60,000 bases of DNA from contig JBBHKE010003045.1 of the NCBI GenBank assembly GCA_037447655.1, positions 126,001 through 186,000 on the forward strand. The letters are read 5' to 3'. This document shows, piece by piece, positions 40,701-52,376 of the stretch. Numbering within the stretch: position 1 is the first letter of the stretch; every line of letters starts with the position of its first letter. The DNA is from Zygnema cylindricum. Its lineage: Eukaryota > Streptophyta > Zygnematophyceae > Zygnematales > Zygnemataceae. A program made the position numbers and the translations under genes. Below the pieces are notes generated by a model that saw only the letters and a program-made list of their open reading frames with translations, made no database searches and was not told where the DNA came from.

Positions 40701-42166
40701 AAATACTGTCTAGTCAGGAACTATCCACTCAGCGAAACACCTTCAATCCATGAAAATGGGACCCAGTTTAATAGTTAATAGCCCAAGTCACCATTGAACA
40801 TAATTTCTGAGTACAAACAACAAAAATTCATTTATAATAAAAAGTTTGTAATTGTGAACATCAAATAGCTTAGATCTTAGTATTTATTTAAAAAACAATA
40901 TGTGAATAACAAGAGTTCAAATAGGTTTTCTTTTATCACAGCAGGCGGTGGTGTAGGCAATATTTTCTTTACATCAATTTATGTAATTAGGTGCAGTAAC
41001 TCCCAAATTGCTACGACTCTTAAAGTCAAGAACAACGGATAATAAAAAATATTTTCAATTGTGAGGTCATTTACCCTTTCCTTCACTTGACTGATGTGTG
41101 TCTAAAGAAGGAATGATATTGTAAAATCATCTCCAACCTTCAAACAATGATAAAATAATGATATTTCTCTTTTTCGATTTCTTCTAGACTTGAAATTGTA
41201 TAAACATAATAGAAGTGCCTTTATGATGTCTAATAACTTCACTATACTGTTCACCGTATTTAGTCTGGATGAACCGACATTCTACGAAACAGAAACGGTA
41301 TGGTCCATTATTGTAAGCAAAAGAAAGGCTCGCATTGATGTATTTATCCACCAATATATCCCTTCAGGGTTTATGTAACTTATGCATAAACTGCAATAAA
41401 TCGGCACCTAATCCTTGTATAGCCCATTCTAATTTACATAAAGGTGTAGCGCATATTCTAACATGTTTTGCTCATTAAAAAACCCAAGAAAATGGCCATT
41501 TTCTCTTGCTAAAATCTCCAAAAGGAAGTTAACCAGAAAAGTGGAACTCATCTCACAAACCCTCTGCCATTTTCCACAGTACAGAAAAAGAATTTTTCTT
41601 CAACTAAATGACAATCCAATAAAGAGCTCAAGGGAAATTCCGAAATCATCTAATTGTGAATAGAACAGTGAGAGTGCATTAAAAATTGAACAGACTGGCT
41701 TATTGGTTTTTTCCTTAAACAACGACCTTGACCAAGGTTTACTTTACACCAGAGAAAATTCCTGAGAGTAAGGCGACCATAGTTTTAATGCAACTATTGA
41801 CAGTGGCCATAAATATATTTTTACCTCTTCTACGGCAGACCGGATTTTACTCGCATTGTCCTTCTTTAACTCTCGCTTTCTTTGAACGCGGAGCTCGTCT
41901 ATACCAACCACTCATCCCCAATTTCTCAAGAATGAAAAACTTTATTTGAAGGTCCAGCTTTCTTGAGAGGGTTAAGTGTCAACAAAAATCACACAATTCC
42001 ACTGCAAAACTCCACTTTCCAAGAGTTGATTGGTTGTAACGCAAATGCTTTGAATTGCATGCATAAAACAAGGAAATGAAGAATTACAAACAGTAGGAAA
42101 TCTATGGCAACAAAATGATAAGATGGAGAAAGCCGTTAATCAATCGCAACAAACATAGTGATGATC

Positions 42167-42236
<70 letters not shown>

Positions 42237-44479
42237 TTCGTCTATTACGACCGAGCACAATTCCAGTAATAAGAGTGAAACTAAGACTACTAACATTCTC
42301 AGACTTATACAAAGCTCTTTTTGACCAAAGCGTGACAAACATTTTACAACTATTTTACAGGAAGTATTGCATGGATAATGTTGCCAATCAGTACACATTA
42401 TTCGTGGATAACGCACTTTGTCATTGATCCATACAAATTATCCTCACCTCTAGCAATGTTGCACATAGAAAGAACATATGCCCGTTCCTCCGGATCGATT
42501 GCAAGCTGTTGTGCCTTTGCAAGAGCTGCAAAAAGAAGTTGAGATTTAAAGAAAGATGAACGTGAAAATTTCACAGAGGATGTGATAATTTACACTGCCC
42601 ATCGCTATTATTTAGTGGATCATTAGCGTGCACACTTCATTAGGATTAACACCGATAAATTATGTTTTTGCCACATGGCTCATTAAGCCACTTATTTAAA
42701 TAGGGTTATCAAGACCAATTTCCAACTTTGGGTGAAAACCGCTCACTTGCATTAGAGTGATTAGCTAACGATAGGCAGTGTACTTCTGGTTTAACTATGT
42801 TGTCCTCGAAGTACAGACTAACCAAAAAAAAAAGTCATCACAGGGCTTGGAAGACTTGGGGCCTGAATTTTTACCTGCAAAAGCTTCCTTTGCTTGAGGA
42901 TGCTTACACTTATCAGGATGGATCATCAAAGAAATCTGCAAGAATGACAACAAAATGTAAGAGGTTTATAACATAGACAGAGAACAGAGGGCAGAGGAGA
43001 GAGGAAAGAAGGAGAAGAGGAGGAGCAGGAAGAGGACAGATACCTGAACAAATACTCCATTATGCACCTCTGTTGCGCAGGACTAATACTTACTTTAATC
43101 AACAACAAACCAAAAATCCTGGCAAAACAAAGCAAAAAGCTTATACTTCCCAATTTTTTATTCTCAAAATAACACTTACATTTGTGATGTGATCGAACAA
43201 AATTACACTACTTTAAGCAATAATCCTAACAGCACATACTGCAGACACACAGATAGGAATGCACTAATTCATGGTTCACTTACGAAGATCTATAGTACTT
43301 TCAAGATGTGTGGAAATAATACGTTTTTTACAAATAATTTCCAGATTCAAATGCCCAACATTATTCTTCTGGTAAAAGCAAAAAACAATGGTGAAGCAAG
43401 ATAGTAGGGCCCACAAAAGACAATAAGTATTTCCAAAAACTCGTTATACTTACTTTTCTATATTGCTTCTTCACATCCTCGATATTTGAATCAAATGGAA
43501 GGTTTAAATGTTCAAATGGATTCAACTTAAAACAAGAAAGCACCCTGCATCCAACAACAATAAAGAAGCCTGTCTTTATCACAATAGGGACCTAGGGGCC
43601 TTGAAAACTGCATGTGAACACACTGTTAAACTTTTGTCTTTCAGACTTCTGTTAGCGTATAATTACGGCAGGGTGAGGGATAATCAGTGAATGGCCAATG
43701 GAGGGTCCTTAATAAGATAATGAACAATAAGATGTTTAAAACGAATCACAGGAACTGCATGGTTATCTATATCAATCTCCCATCAACCTCTCAAAACAGT
43801 GAAATATAGAATAAAATAACAGCTGAATAGTCAACAAAGGGGCTACCAGTTTATTGCAAAAATTCACGCAAAGTAGATAACCAGCCATGCTTACTTTTTC
43901 AAAAAAAATGCAGGTTTGACAAATGTGATCGCTTTGGTAGCATATATGGAATGTGTATAGAGGAGCATCATACATCATTTATGAAAAAGGATGGTTGAGT
44001 TCAAACACAATTCGGCAAAAGATGATTCATGATTAAGAAAGTTAGACACTTGACCAAACAAAATAACTAATATCAATAAGAACAGTAATCATAAAAATAA
44101 CAAGAACTAGTAAACACTAGCAAATAAGAACTAGCAAAAGAACTATCAACCGAATAAAAGTAGTAAACTTCCCCCACTCTCGCTTCCTTCAAATACGAAA
44201 CATTACAAAATCGAACCTACTGCACTACAAAAATGACACTTCAATTTTCTCTGTCAGTAGATAGAATAGACAAATCATTAATCATAAGGTCTGTCTGGAC
44301 AAAGATGTAGTAAAAATAGTTCCCGTACAGATAGTCAATAGCTTTCTTAGATAAAATAAAAATTATTTCATAGAAAAAGTGAAACATCTTCCTTACCTTC
44401 CAACTTCATTATCTCGTTCGACTTCGCTGACCTCAGCAAAAAACTCCTTTAGAAGGGCATCATCAGAAACATCCGCCAT
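36558..44479 (-). CDS. DNAJC8: DNAJC8/SPF31-type J-domain protein, nine exons, complete
   Basis: Minus-strand exons: 44479-44397, 43544-43454, 42935-42875, 42525-42448, 41898-41825, 40689-40582, 38112-38005, 37266-37228, 36644-36558. All introns are GT-AG, phases match, and the 729-nt sum gives 242 aa ending KKG-stop. The J domain spans about residues 34-90 (KLNPFEHLNLP, QYRK, HPDK with HPD at 64-66, then a degenerate helix III/IV region). The rest is highly charged helix: RKRELKKDNASKIRSAVEE, TEQEWRRRKMQMR, EEEGRLKKDEEEARE, SSWRDFMKGGKK and PPKLKTEDPMKSYVQRPVK. This matches plant and animal DNAJC8 throughout. The family is a nuclear J-protein co-purifying with spliceosomes and thought to stimulate Hsp70. 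The eighth acceptor must be CCCCAG|GTGAGC, since the next AG would break the frame. Introns host several MITEs. Confidence 0.9.
37720..37760. repeat. (AC)n(AT)n compound microsatellite
   Basis: AC repeat to about 37744, then TA to 37760, in intron 7 of the DNAJC8-like gene. Confidence 0.9.
38250..38650. mobile_element. hAT MITE, 401 bp, in DNAJC8-like intron 6
   Basis: Ends TAGTGTTGGGTATCGGGTA and TCGATACCCAACACTA. A perfect 8-bp duplication CTAAATAC lies at 38242-38249 and 38651-38658. The arms are rich in CGATATATCG palindromes. The centre has a run of 17 C followed nine bases later by nine G (38460-38494). Confidence 0.85.
39439..40265. mobile_element. hAT MITE, 827 bp, in DNAJC8-like intron 6
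   Basis: Same TAGTGTTGGGTATCGGGTA subfamily, ending TCGATACCCAACACTA. Perfect 8-bp duplication GTTGTTAT at 39431-39438 and 40266-40273. It is longer than the copy at 38250, with an extra unrelated core; no transposase seen. Confidence 0.85.
40278..40494. mobile_element. Mariner-like MITE, 217 bp, in DNAJC8-like intron 6
   Basis: Ends CACCGCGAATCGCTATTAGCG and CGCTAATAGCGATTCGCGGTG, with TA outside each (40276-40277, 40495-40496). It lies four bases from the hAT target duplication. Confidence 0.8.
42171..42234. repeat. (TA)n microsatellite, 64 bp
   Basis: Pure TA repeat in intron 4 of the DNAJC8-like gene. Confidence 0.95.
42593..42780. mobile_element. Mariner-like MITE, 188 bp, in DNAJC8-like intron 3
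   Basis: Inverted ends CACTGCCCATCGCTATTA and TAGCTAACGATAGGCAGTG, with TA outside each (42591-42592, 42781-42782). The ends differ from the CACCG type, so this is a diverged subfamily. Confidence 0.7.
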
Positions 44480-45285
44480 GTCTTCCACAAAACCTCAACC
44501 AGGCGAATAACAATATATTCTTTTCTTAATAAAAAAAATTATAATAATTTCATACCATGTGCTTGAACACTGTATTTGAATTATAAGTCTTAAAAACCAA
44601 ATATAAACCACAGAAATAGCTCCTGTCAAAAAATTAGCCTATAAACTCAAGCAAAACCTAAAAAATGCAATCAAAGGGAATATACTACGTTACTCTAAAA
44701 AATCTTTGTTGTTTAGAGCATTTCTAATCTGCCCTTCAAACTGATTAAAAAATCAAACTTGCAAAAGATTGTACAACATCATTAAAATGGCTTAGCAAAA
44801 TGTATGAATCAAGTTAAAAATAACACATCTCCACAAAACACAAGAAATGCTGTCGCCTCCTTTAAGATTCAAAAACCACTGTAGAAGTGTAATCTTCAAT
44901 GTTTCAGTCTCTGCAAGGAATCATCTACATGAGCTTGAAGCCATGGCCAACATTAGGGTTTGCAACATTTACAATTCAAAAACCAATTTAGTGCGAAATT
45001 TTTACTAGTTCCACACTTCCTATTTTCTAAACTTACTGCCTCCAAGACTTTCCAACGAATCAAAACGTCACTGACCCGATTGGCTAACCGACAAAAAACC
45101 AATAGAATCGAAATGGAGCATGTACTTCCGACCTTAATTTAATATTTTTTCATGAGAATGAACACTTAGTATCACATTGTTAAATTTCGAATACTTACCT
45201 GTACGGCTGTACCGCATTGATGATTCATGCGATTCGTCACAAATCGCACGAAAAGCCTACCCTAAAATCCAAATCTACAGTACAG
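44480..45285. other. Upstream region of the DNAJC8-like gene
   Basis: Should hold the 5' UTR and promoter of the minus-strand gene. The DNA is AT-rich with no clear TATA choice. ATTAGGGTTTGC at about 44954 resembles a telo-box fragment. No other exon seen. Confidence 0.45.
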
Positions 45286-45613
45286 TACACCGTGTATCGC
45301 TAACATCTTTTCTCCGTACACACTTCTCTGATTTTCAAACGGAGACCTCCAATCGGAAGGTGAGAATCTTACCTTTCAATCGAAACCGTCAGATCTACAA
45401 TCCAGCAAGTGTGTTCGGAGAAAAGATGTTAAATGAGACGAAAAAACTAGTGTTGTGTATCGGTAAAAAACTTATCGCGATAACACCGATACCGATAGTT
45501 ATCGTTATCGAACGGTCAGCGGTCCCGATATATTTGTACTTTCTGTACTTTCTGTCCGGAATGCTTTCTGTCCTTTGAGTACCAAAAATTTGCAGCGAAA
45601 AGCCATCAAACTA
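45286..45613. mobile_element. Broken MITE pair: mariner-like end plus hAT end
   Basis: TACACCGTGTATCGC at about 45287 opens a mariner-like MITE whose interior (TTTTCTCCGTACACACTT, CAATCGGAAGGTGAG) matches the 26738 element in inverted arrangement. It runs to a TAGTGTTGTGTATCGGTAA hAT end at 45448. Neither partner end is found, so both are truncated. The hAT part lasts to about 45540. Confidence 0.55.
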
Positions 45614-45973
45614 CACCGCGAATCGTTATTAGTGTCAAAGTTTAAATAGTGTTGAATAAAATTTACCGTAACTGATGCTAATTAAGAATCTGAAATTTAA
45701 AAAAAAAAAAGGTGTATTCTAATTTCGGCATTATGCTAATTTGGGAACAGCAAAAGTGGAATATTCACCGTACGATTATATACATTAATATATGTATTCG
45801 TACAAAATATTAGAAATCGTACGCCATCGTGTAATTTAAACATGTCAGACTAATTTCGTGTCAGAATAATCCAGTTTTTTTAGCGCACGTTTTATGTAAA
45901 TTTTTACCGTGAAAGGTACATTTAGGTACGGTCTGATATCGACCGTACACTGCACTATTTAGATCTTATGGTA

Positions 45974-46171
45974 CACCGCCAATCGCTATTAGAGTCAAGG
46001 ATTAAATAGCGTCAAAAAAAAATTAGCGTTATTGATTCTAATTTAGTGCCTGAGACGTGGCAGATTATGGTCCACGTACTTAAATAGCGTTATTAATTCT
46101 ATTTCAGGTTTTGGGTTCAAAATTTATGGACACCGAACTAGCGTTATATACTATAATAGCGATTGGCGGTG
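45974..46171. mobile_element. Mariner-like MITE, 198 bp, nested
   Basis: Ends CACCGCCAATCGCTATTAGAG and ATAATAGCGATTGGCGGTG, with TA on both sides. The interior AGACGTGGCAGATTATGG is shared with 52377-52759. Confidence 0.75.
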
Positions 46172-46302
46172 TACTTTCGATCATTACGCTATTTTGTACG
46201 GTACCTTAATTAGCATCAATGAAAAATTAAAATCATGTATCCTATTTGAGGAAAAAAATCTAAATTTAAAGAACCCAAATTAGTGACTTTGACACTAATA
46301 AC

Positions 46303-47194
46303 TAGTGTTGTGCATCGGTAAAAAACTTATCGCGATAACACCGATACCGATAGTTATCGGTTATCGAAAGGTCAGAGATTCCGATATATCGGTATGGGAC
46401 CAACAAATTCCATATCGGCGATAACTTAAAAAATATATAGTATGCATACAATAGCACTTTATAACATACTGTATTTATTTTATTGACTTTATATAGCGTG
46501 GCATGCCACGTATAGAAATCTATTCCGTTACCGTTTAGCTGCAATTTATTACGGACAGCGCAGCATATAAACGTTAGCCGGTTAACTGAACAAAAATTTT
46601 ACGGCGACGTACGTAATTTTACCAAAAACTGGTGAACATGGAACTGTAAAAGGACGGCGCACACAAAAGTACAACGGACGCAAAATAACATTCTGCGCGC
46701 CGCCGAAATCGAACGGACGACTTGGAATGAGAAAACAAGAGCGGACGGCTAGCGTGAGCGCCAGCATCCGGAATGGCTCTTTTGGCAGCTTATGCCAAAA
46801 AAGCTGACAGGTTGACACGTGGCAGGTCCCCAGTGGATCTCAAGGAATAAAGGGACAAAGCCATGGCGTCGGATGTGAAAGGTACATCGTTTTTACTGGA
46901 TCCGTATCAAAACCGTACAGATATCATGGCGGCAACTATACTTTCTGTGCTTGTACACGTCCGGAGAATAAGACGTACAGTTGAGTGTACAGGCCGTACA
47001 TTATATGTACGAATCGTACCGTTATCGCCGATAATTATCGTTATCGGCATTATCGCCGATAAGTACCCGATATTATCGGCTACTTATCGGCGATAAGACC
47101 GATGTCGATATATCGTACCAATATATCGATTATCGGATACCCGAAAAAAGGCCCATATTGGTTATCGGCAAATCCTTACCGATACACAACACTA
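46303..47194. mobile_element. hAT MITE, 892 bp, nested
   Basis: Ends TAGTGTTGTGCATCGGTAA and TTACCGATACACAACACTA. Perfect 8-bp duplication CTAATAAC (46295-46302, 47195-47202), which is itself part of the host MITE end. The interior is very similar to 51504-52357. No transposase domain recognised. Confidence 0.85.
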
Positions 47195-47215
47195 CTAATA
47201 ACGATTCGCGGTGTA

Positions 47216-47752
47216 CACCGTCAATCGCTATTAAAGGAATAAATAGCGTAAAAAAAAAATAGTGGTATTAACACTAATCGGGAATTTTTTATTTTTTTTT
47301 AAATATATACACTAATTAATCCTTAACTGTAATTTGGGTTGTTCTGAATAATAAATACCCGCCCTTTCGATGTCTACAGTAATATGTGCATCCATACAAA
47401 ATCTGACAATTCGTACGACGTCGCGCTATTCACACGGTCGACGGACGAACATATGAGAACGTGATTTTTATCGACGAGTTTGAATCTCTTTCTTCCAGTG
47501 CACATTCACATGTGTGCGCAATAATGTTAAGTGTCTTTTTATGCCTTTGTAATTCAAGACATACCATTTCGTACATAAATATTCTGTCCGTACGCCACAC
47601 TATTTCCATCGCAGTGTACTTCCATTAACAACACTAATTGAAAAAAAAAAATTATAATAATGGAAAAAATATAATTATGGATTGTATTTTGGGGTTTTTT
47701 TTAAAAAAAAGGGCACCGAATTGGCGTTATATACCCTAATAGTGATTGACGA
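47216..47752. mobile_element. Mariner-like MITE, about 537 bp, left half of a giant palindrome
   Basis: Starts CACCGTCAATCGCTATTA directly after the TA that closes the previous element. Ends near TAATAGTGATTGACGA with a decayed tip. Nearly all of it is repeated in inverted orientation starting at 47762. Confidence 0.65.
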
Positions 47753-48295
47753 TACACAGTTCACCACCAATCGCTATTAGAGTAAATAACGCTAATTCGG
47801 TGCCCTTTTTTCAAAAAAAAAAAGTTGAAATACAATCCATAATTCTATTTTTTCCATTATTCTAATTAGGGTTTTTTTTTTCATTTAGCGTTAATAATGG
47901 AAGTACAATGCGATGGAAATAGTGTGGCATACGGACAGGGTATTTCCGTACGAGATGGTATTTTTTTACTACAAAGGCATAAAAAGACACTAAACATTAT
48001 TGCGCACACATGTGAATGTGTACTGAAAGAAAGAGACGCAAATTCGTCGACAAAAATCACGTTCTCATATGCTCGTCGACAAAAATCACGTTCTCATATG
48101 CTCGTCCGTCGACCGTGTGAACAGCGCGACGGCGTACGAATTGTCAGATTTTGTACGGGTTCACATATTATTGTAGACATCGAAAGGGCGGGTATTTATT
48201 ATTCAAGACAACCCAAATTACAGTTATACATAATTACATTTATTATAGGGATTAATTAGTATATATATTTTTTTTCCAAGAAAATTTCCCGATTA

Positions 48296-49871
48296 GGGTG
48301 GCGTTCCATCAGAAAATTTTGTAATCGTACGAACAACATTACAGAATGCTACACTTTGAATGTTGTTCTCTCGCGCAGAGCAGAGGTCGCAAAAGTCAAA
48401 AAAAATCATACCCGAAACCGACCGTTTTTTTTTCAAAATTTGAGTAATCGACGCCCGACCGAGTTTTGTCACGCTCCAAAATTGTTAACCGTTATTCGAC
48501 CGTCTTTTACGAAAAAAAAATTAACCGAATCTTGATTTTTCGCGACTAACCGTGCCCGCGTGTAACCGAAAAAGTACAAAATTAATCAATGTACGACGGA
48601 AAAAGCCAATAATTACGAATTGTCGCGTTCCCTAAGATTTGCGAAATGAATATTGTACTACCGTGTCACATTTGCGACGCTTTGTCGCGTTCCCTAAGAT
48701 TTTCGAAATGAATAGTGTACTACCGTGTCAAATTTGCGACGCTTTGTCGCGTTCCATTTGATTTGCGAAATAAATAGCTTACTACAGTACCGTGTCAGAT
48801 TTGCTACTCTAATCATGATGTCACGTACTTCCACGATGCCAAAGAGTACAAATTACAAGAATGTTGGATTATCTTTTTGTAAGATTCGCGAAATTAATAG
48901 TGTTAGTACCGTGTCAGATTTGCGACAGTAATCATGATGCCACGTACTTCCACGATACCAAAAGTACAAAGATCAATAATTTTGTAAAAAAAAAGTACAA
49001 AATTTTTATTTTTTTTGGTTTTTTGTTTGACCGACCGTAACTGACCTTTTTTATTTTCTTGGTGAGTCAACCGACCGTAACCGCCCGACCCCAAAATTTG
49101 GCAACCGAATCCGTTCCGGATCCGGCGCGGGCGGTCGGTTAACGGTCGGTCACGGTTTCGGTTGACCGTTTGCGACCTCTGGCGCAGAGTCTGTAATCGA
49201 CGTGCTCCGAAATGAGTGGTACCATGTAAGATAAGATCGTATATTGAAAATCGTCAAATATTTTTTACACCAACCAGCTTCAACTGGAAATCGTCATTTG
49301 CATACCATGTACGTGCGAACCAAGGCATCGTATCACACACATTTGTACTTTTTGCAAACGCTTGTCAGATGCTAACTCATTATTTGCAACGATTGTTGGA
49401 TGCTAGTTCATTCTTTTTAGGGTTTGTGCTTTTTCGCGTGACGAATGAGCGCTTCCACAAATAGTGTAACGAATGGCCGGTAAAAAAAATTGCGCGACGA
49501 AAGCTTGTTACGAGATCACTTTCGTGATTTCCGTTGACTTGTTGAATGCAAATATCATGTGCGAAATTTGTTGATTTCCGTTGGTTTGTCGTCGTGACAC
49601 GTACATTCATTATCCAACGTGTTGCGGCTCAATTTTTTATGTAAATGGTGATATACCTTCTCGAGGTACATCACCATTTACATAAACTTTTGAAGCGAAT
49701 GCTTCGTGAAAAACATCCAACGGTCATTGTTACCTCCCAGACCTTTAAAAAATATTGGCAGGATTTTTTGTAATGTTGTTCGCGTATAAAACAAAAAAGA
49801 GGTACGACGTAGTACGGATTGTTTTGGATTTTTGTAAACAACCTCACTTTTCGTCTGATGGAACGCCACCC
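48296..49871. mobile_element. PIF/Harbinger-like element, 1,576 bp
   Basis: Inverted ends GGGTGGCGTTCCATCAG and CTGATGGAACGCCACCC. Flanks are TTA (48293-48295) and TTG (49872-49874); the intact host site in the sister MITE reads ATTAGTGTT (inverted near 47260), so TTG is probably a mutated TTA. It contains a nested hAT element. No transposase frame. Confidence 0.65.
48381..49181. mobile_element. Second hAT family, 801 bp, nested in the Harbinger-like element
   Basis: Ends CAGAGGTCGCAAA and TTTGCGACCTCTG, with a perfect 8-bp duplication GCGCAGAG (48373-48380, 49182-49189). Inside are about four imperfect 60-bp tandem units (CGCGTTCC, GCGAAATGAATA, TACCGTGTCA) at 48620-48930 and a GGTCGGT/ACCGACC-rich end. 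Confidence 0.75.
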
Positions 49872-49899
49872 TTGGTGTTAATAACACTAATTTTTTTTT

Positions 49900-50952
49900 G
49901 GAATTTATCATGACAGTGACTGTTTTGGTTGCGCACGGTCACTTACGTCACTTTGTCAAAGATTATACGTTTGAAGTACATATTGGTACAAAAAAAAATT
50001 CCCTTGAGTACAAATTTGACGGTCAATCGGTTGGACAACTTTGACTTTCAAAATATTGTTTCAACCGCTTAAAATTTTGCTGCACTTGCGGACGTCGACC
50101 GTCATAATAAATTAGCAATTCACACGGCCGGTGAATGTTTACGGTAACAAAGCTGCGGCAACCACATGTAAATAAAAGTGTTGCAGACAGTCACTTTTTG
50201 TCTTTACGTGAGCTCCACGGTGAGAGCACTTAGTCGCAAAATTGAAATTTAATCGTCTAACCGTTACATTGAACTTAGACGCGGAGTGAAACGGAACCTC
50301 TTTAACCTAAACTGAACTACTATAAGTTTTGTACGAAAATATTAAAACGCACGAAACGAAATTTTGTTGTCAATGTAAGAATGTTGATTCGTAGATAGTG
50401 TGGCTCGATTTTGTCGCGCGTGACGACGCGCATTTTTTCATTTAATTTCAATTGATATTTTTATCCGGTTCGTTTTATTATAGTGTACAAAGTTTATTTC
50501 GTTTCGTGCGTTTTATTATTTCCGTACAAGACTTATAGTACTTTAGTTTAAAGAGGTTATGTTTCACTTTGTGTCTAAGTTCAATGTAACGCTTAGACGA
50601 TTAAATTTCAATTTTGCGGCTGTGCTCTCACCGTGGAAGCTCACGTAACGACAAAAAGTGACTGTCTGCAACACTGTTATTTAAATTTGGTTGCCGCACT
50701 TTTGTTGCTATAAACGTTCGTCGGCCGTGTGAATTGCTAATTTTATTATGACGGTCGACGTCCGCAGGCGCAACAAAATTTTAAGCGGTTGAAACAATAT
50801 TTTGAAAGTTAAAGTTGTCCAACCGATTGACCGTCAAATTTGTACTCAACGGTACTTTATTTGTACCAGTATGTACTTCAAACGTACATTTTTTGACAAA
50901 GTGACGTAAGTGACTGTGCGCAACCAAAACAGTCAATGTCATGATCAATTCC
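49900..50952. mobile_element. Long-armed foldback element, 1,053 bp
   Basis: About 390-bp arms: GGAATTTATCATGACA at 49900 mirrors TGTCATGATCAATTCC ending at 50952, and pairing continues (GTTTTGGTTGCGCAC, CCGTCATAATAAA, AGTGACTGTCTGCAAC). A core of about 270 bp resembles part of solo LTR C. It inserted in the poly(T) part of the host MITE; the target duplication is unresolved. Confidence 0.65.
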
Positions 50953-51015
50953 CTTTTTTTTTTAACGCTATTTATTCCTTTACAATAATAGCGATTGACG
51001 GTGTACTGAACAATA

Positions 51016-51503
51016 CACCGCCAAGCGTATAGGAATAATTTACCGTTGTTTACGCTAATTAAGAATTTGAAAATTTTGAAAAAAAACATACATTCTAATT
51101 GTTTAATAATTATAATTTGGGTCTTTGAAAAAATTAAATGTCGGTCGCAAACATGCTTACACTAACATAGGTAGTTGTATAAAATCTGACAAATCGTACA
51201 CAACGTACGTATCGAAACGGTTGTTGACGAAAGTGCGAACGGATATTTGACAACCCGATTTCTCCCCTGAGCGCATATTTCATGCGTCCACGGCTACTAA
51301 ACATAATGAATTGTACTTTTCACTTAAAGGTAGGCGTACGCGGACACTGATATCACCACATATTTAAACGACGACGTACTTCCGTTTTGTACGGTACTTG
51401 GAAAATAACCCTAAATGGCGTACATAAAAAAATAGAATAAGCTACGCTATTGGAGAATATAAAAAAAAAAACGGGACGGAATTAGGGTACACTACGCTAA
51501 AAG
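51016..51503. mobile_element. Mariner-like MITE fragment
   Basis: Left end CACCGCCAAGCGTATAGG after TA. The right end was not found before the hAT insertion at 51504. Interior GTATCGAAACGG and GAACGGATA words are shared with other long copies. Confidence 0.5.
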
Positions 51504-52357
51504 TAGTGTTGTGTATCAGTAAAAAACATATCGCGATAACACCGATATCGATATATCGGTCCGAGACCAACAAATTCCATATCGGCGATAACTATACAAA
51601 TATATAGTACGCATACTATATTACCTTATTAAATACTGTATTATACTATTGACATTATATAGTGTGGCGTGCCACGTATACGAATCTGATAAATAACTAT
51701 TAAACTGAAAATTATTACGGGCAACGCAGCACAAAAAACGTTGGTCGGTTAACTAAACAAATATTTTTACGGTGACGTACGGATTTACAGACAAGTTGGT
51801 GAACATGGAACGAACAAAGGACGGCGGACACAAAGTACAACGGACGCAAAATAATATTCTGAGCGCCTCCGGAATCGAACCGAACGACTTCGAATTAAAA
51901 AGCACGAGCGGACGGCCAGCGTGAGCGCTGGCATCCCGAAATGGCTCTTTTGGCAGCTTACGCCAAAAAAGGTGACAGACTGACACGTGGCAGGTGTCCA
52001 GTGGATCCCAAGGAATAAAGGGACAAAGCCATGGCGTCGGATGTGAAAGGTATATCGTTTGTATTGGATCCGTACCAAAAACCGTACAGGCGTCATGGCG
52101 GCTACTGTACTTTCTGCGCGTTCGGGGGATAAGGCGTACAACTGAGTGTACATGCCGTACATTTATCTGTACGGACCGTACATTTATCGCCGATAGTTAT
52201 CGTTATCGGTGTTATCGCCGATAAGTACCCGATATTACCGGTTACTTATCGGCGATAAGACCGATAGCAATATATCGAGCCAATATATCGATTATCGGGA
52301 ACCCGAAAAAGGGTCCATATCGGTTATCGGTAAATGCTTTACCGATACACAACACTA
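51504..52357. mobile_element. hAT MITE, 854 bp
   Basis: Ends TAGTGTTGTGTATCAGTAA and TTTACCGATACACAACACTA, with a perfect 8-bp duplication GCTAAAAG (51496-51503, 52358-52365). Close relative of 46303-47194 over its whole length. Confidence 0.85.
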
Positions 52358-52376
52358 GCTAAAAGACATCAAACTA

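Larger units (their letters stand above)
45614..47213. mobile_element. Mariner-like MITE hosting two other insertions
   Basis: The outer ends are CACCGCGAATCGTTATTAGTG at 45614 and its inverse completed at 47213 after the hAT target duplication, with TA outside (45612-45613, 47214-47215). Removing the inner elements (45974-46171 and 46303-47194 plus duplications) leaves about 500 bp. Confidence 0.75.
47762..51003. mobile_element. Mariner-like MITE, right half of the palindrome, with two large insertions
   Basis: Starts CACCACCAATCGCTATTAG and ends AATAGCGATTGACGGTG, with TA at 51004-51005. Without the insertions at 48296-49871 and 49900-50952 it matches the inverse of 47216-47752. It also has a 31-bp internal tandem duplication (GTCGACAAAAATCACG twice, 48040-48100). 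Confidence 0.65.

Noticed and set aside
42102-42416. ORFs with YIYIYIYI stretches
   Set aside because: Translation of a (TA)n microsatellite in an intron.
48620-48930. Regular repeats that might suggest a CRISPR-like array
   Set aside because: About four degenerate 60-bp units without uniform spacers, inside a hAT element in a eukaryotic genome.
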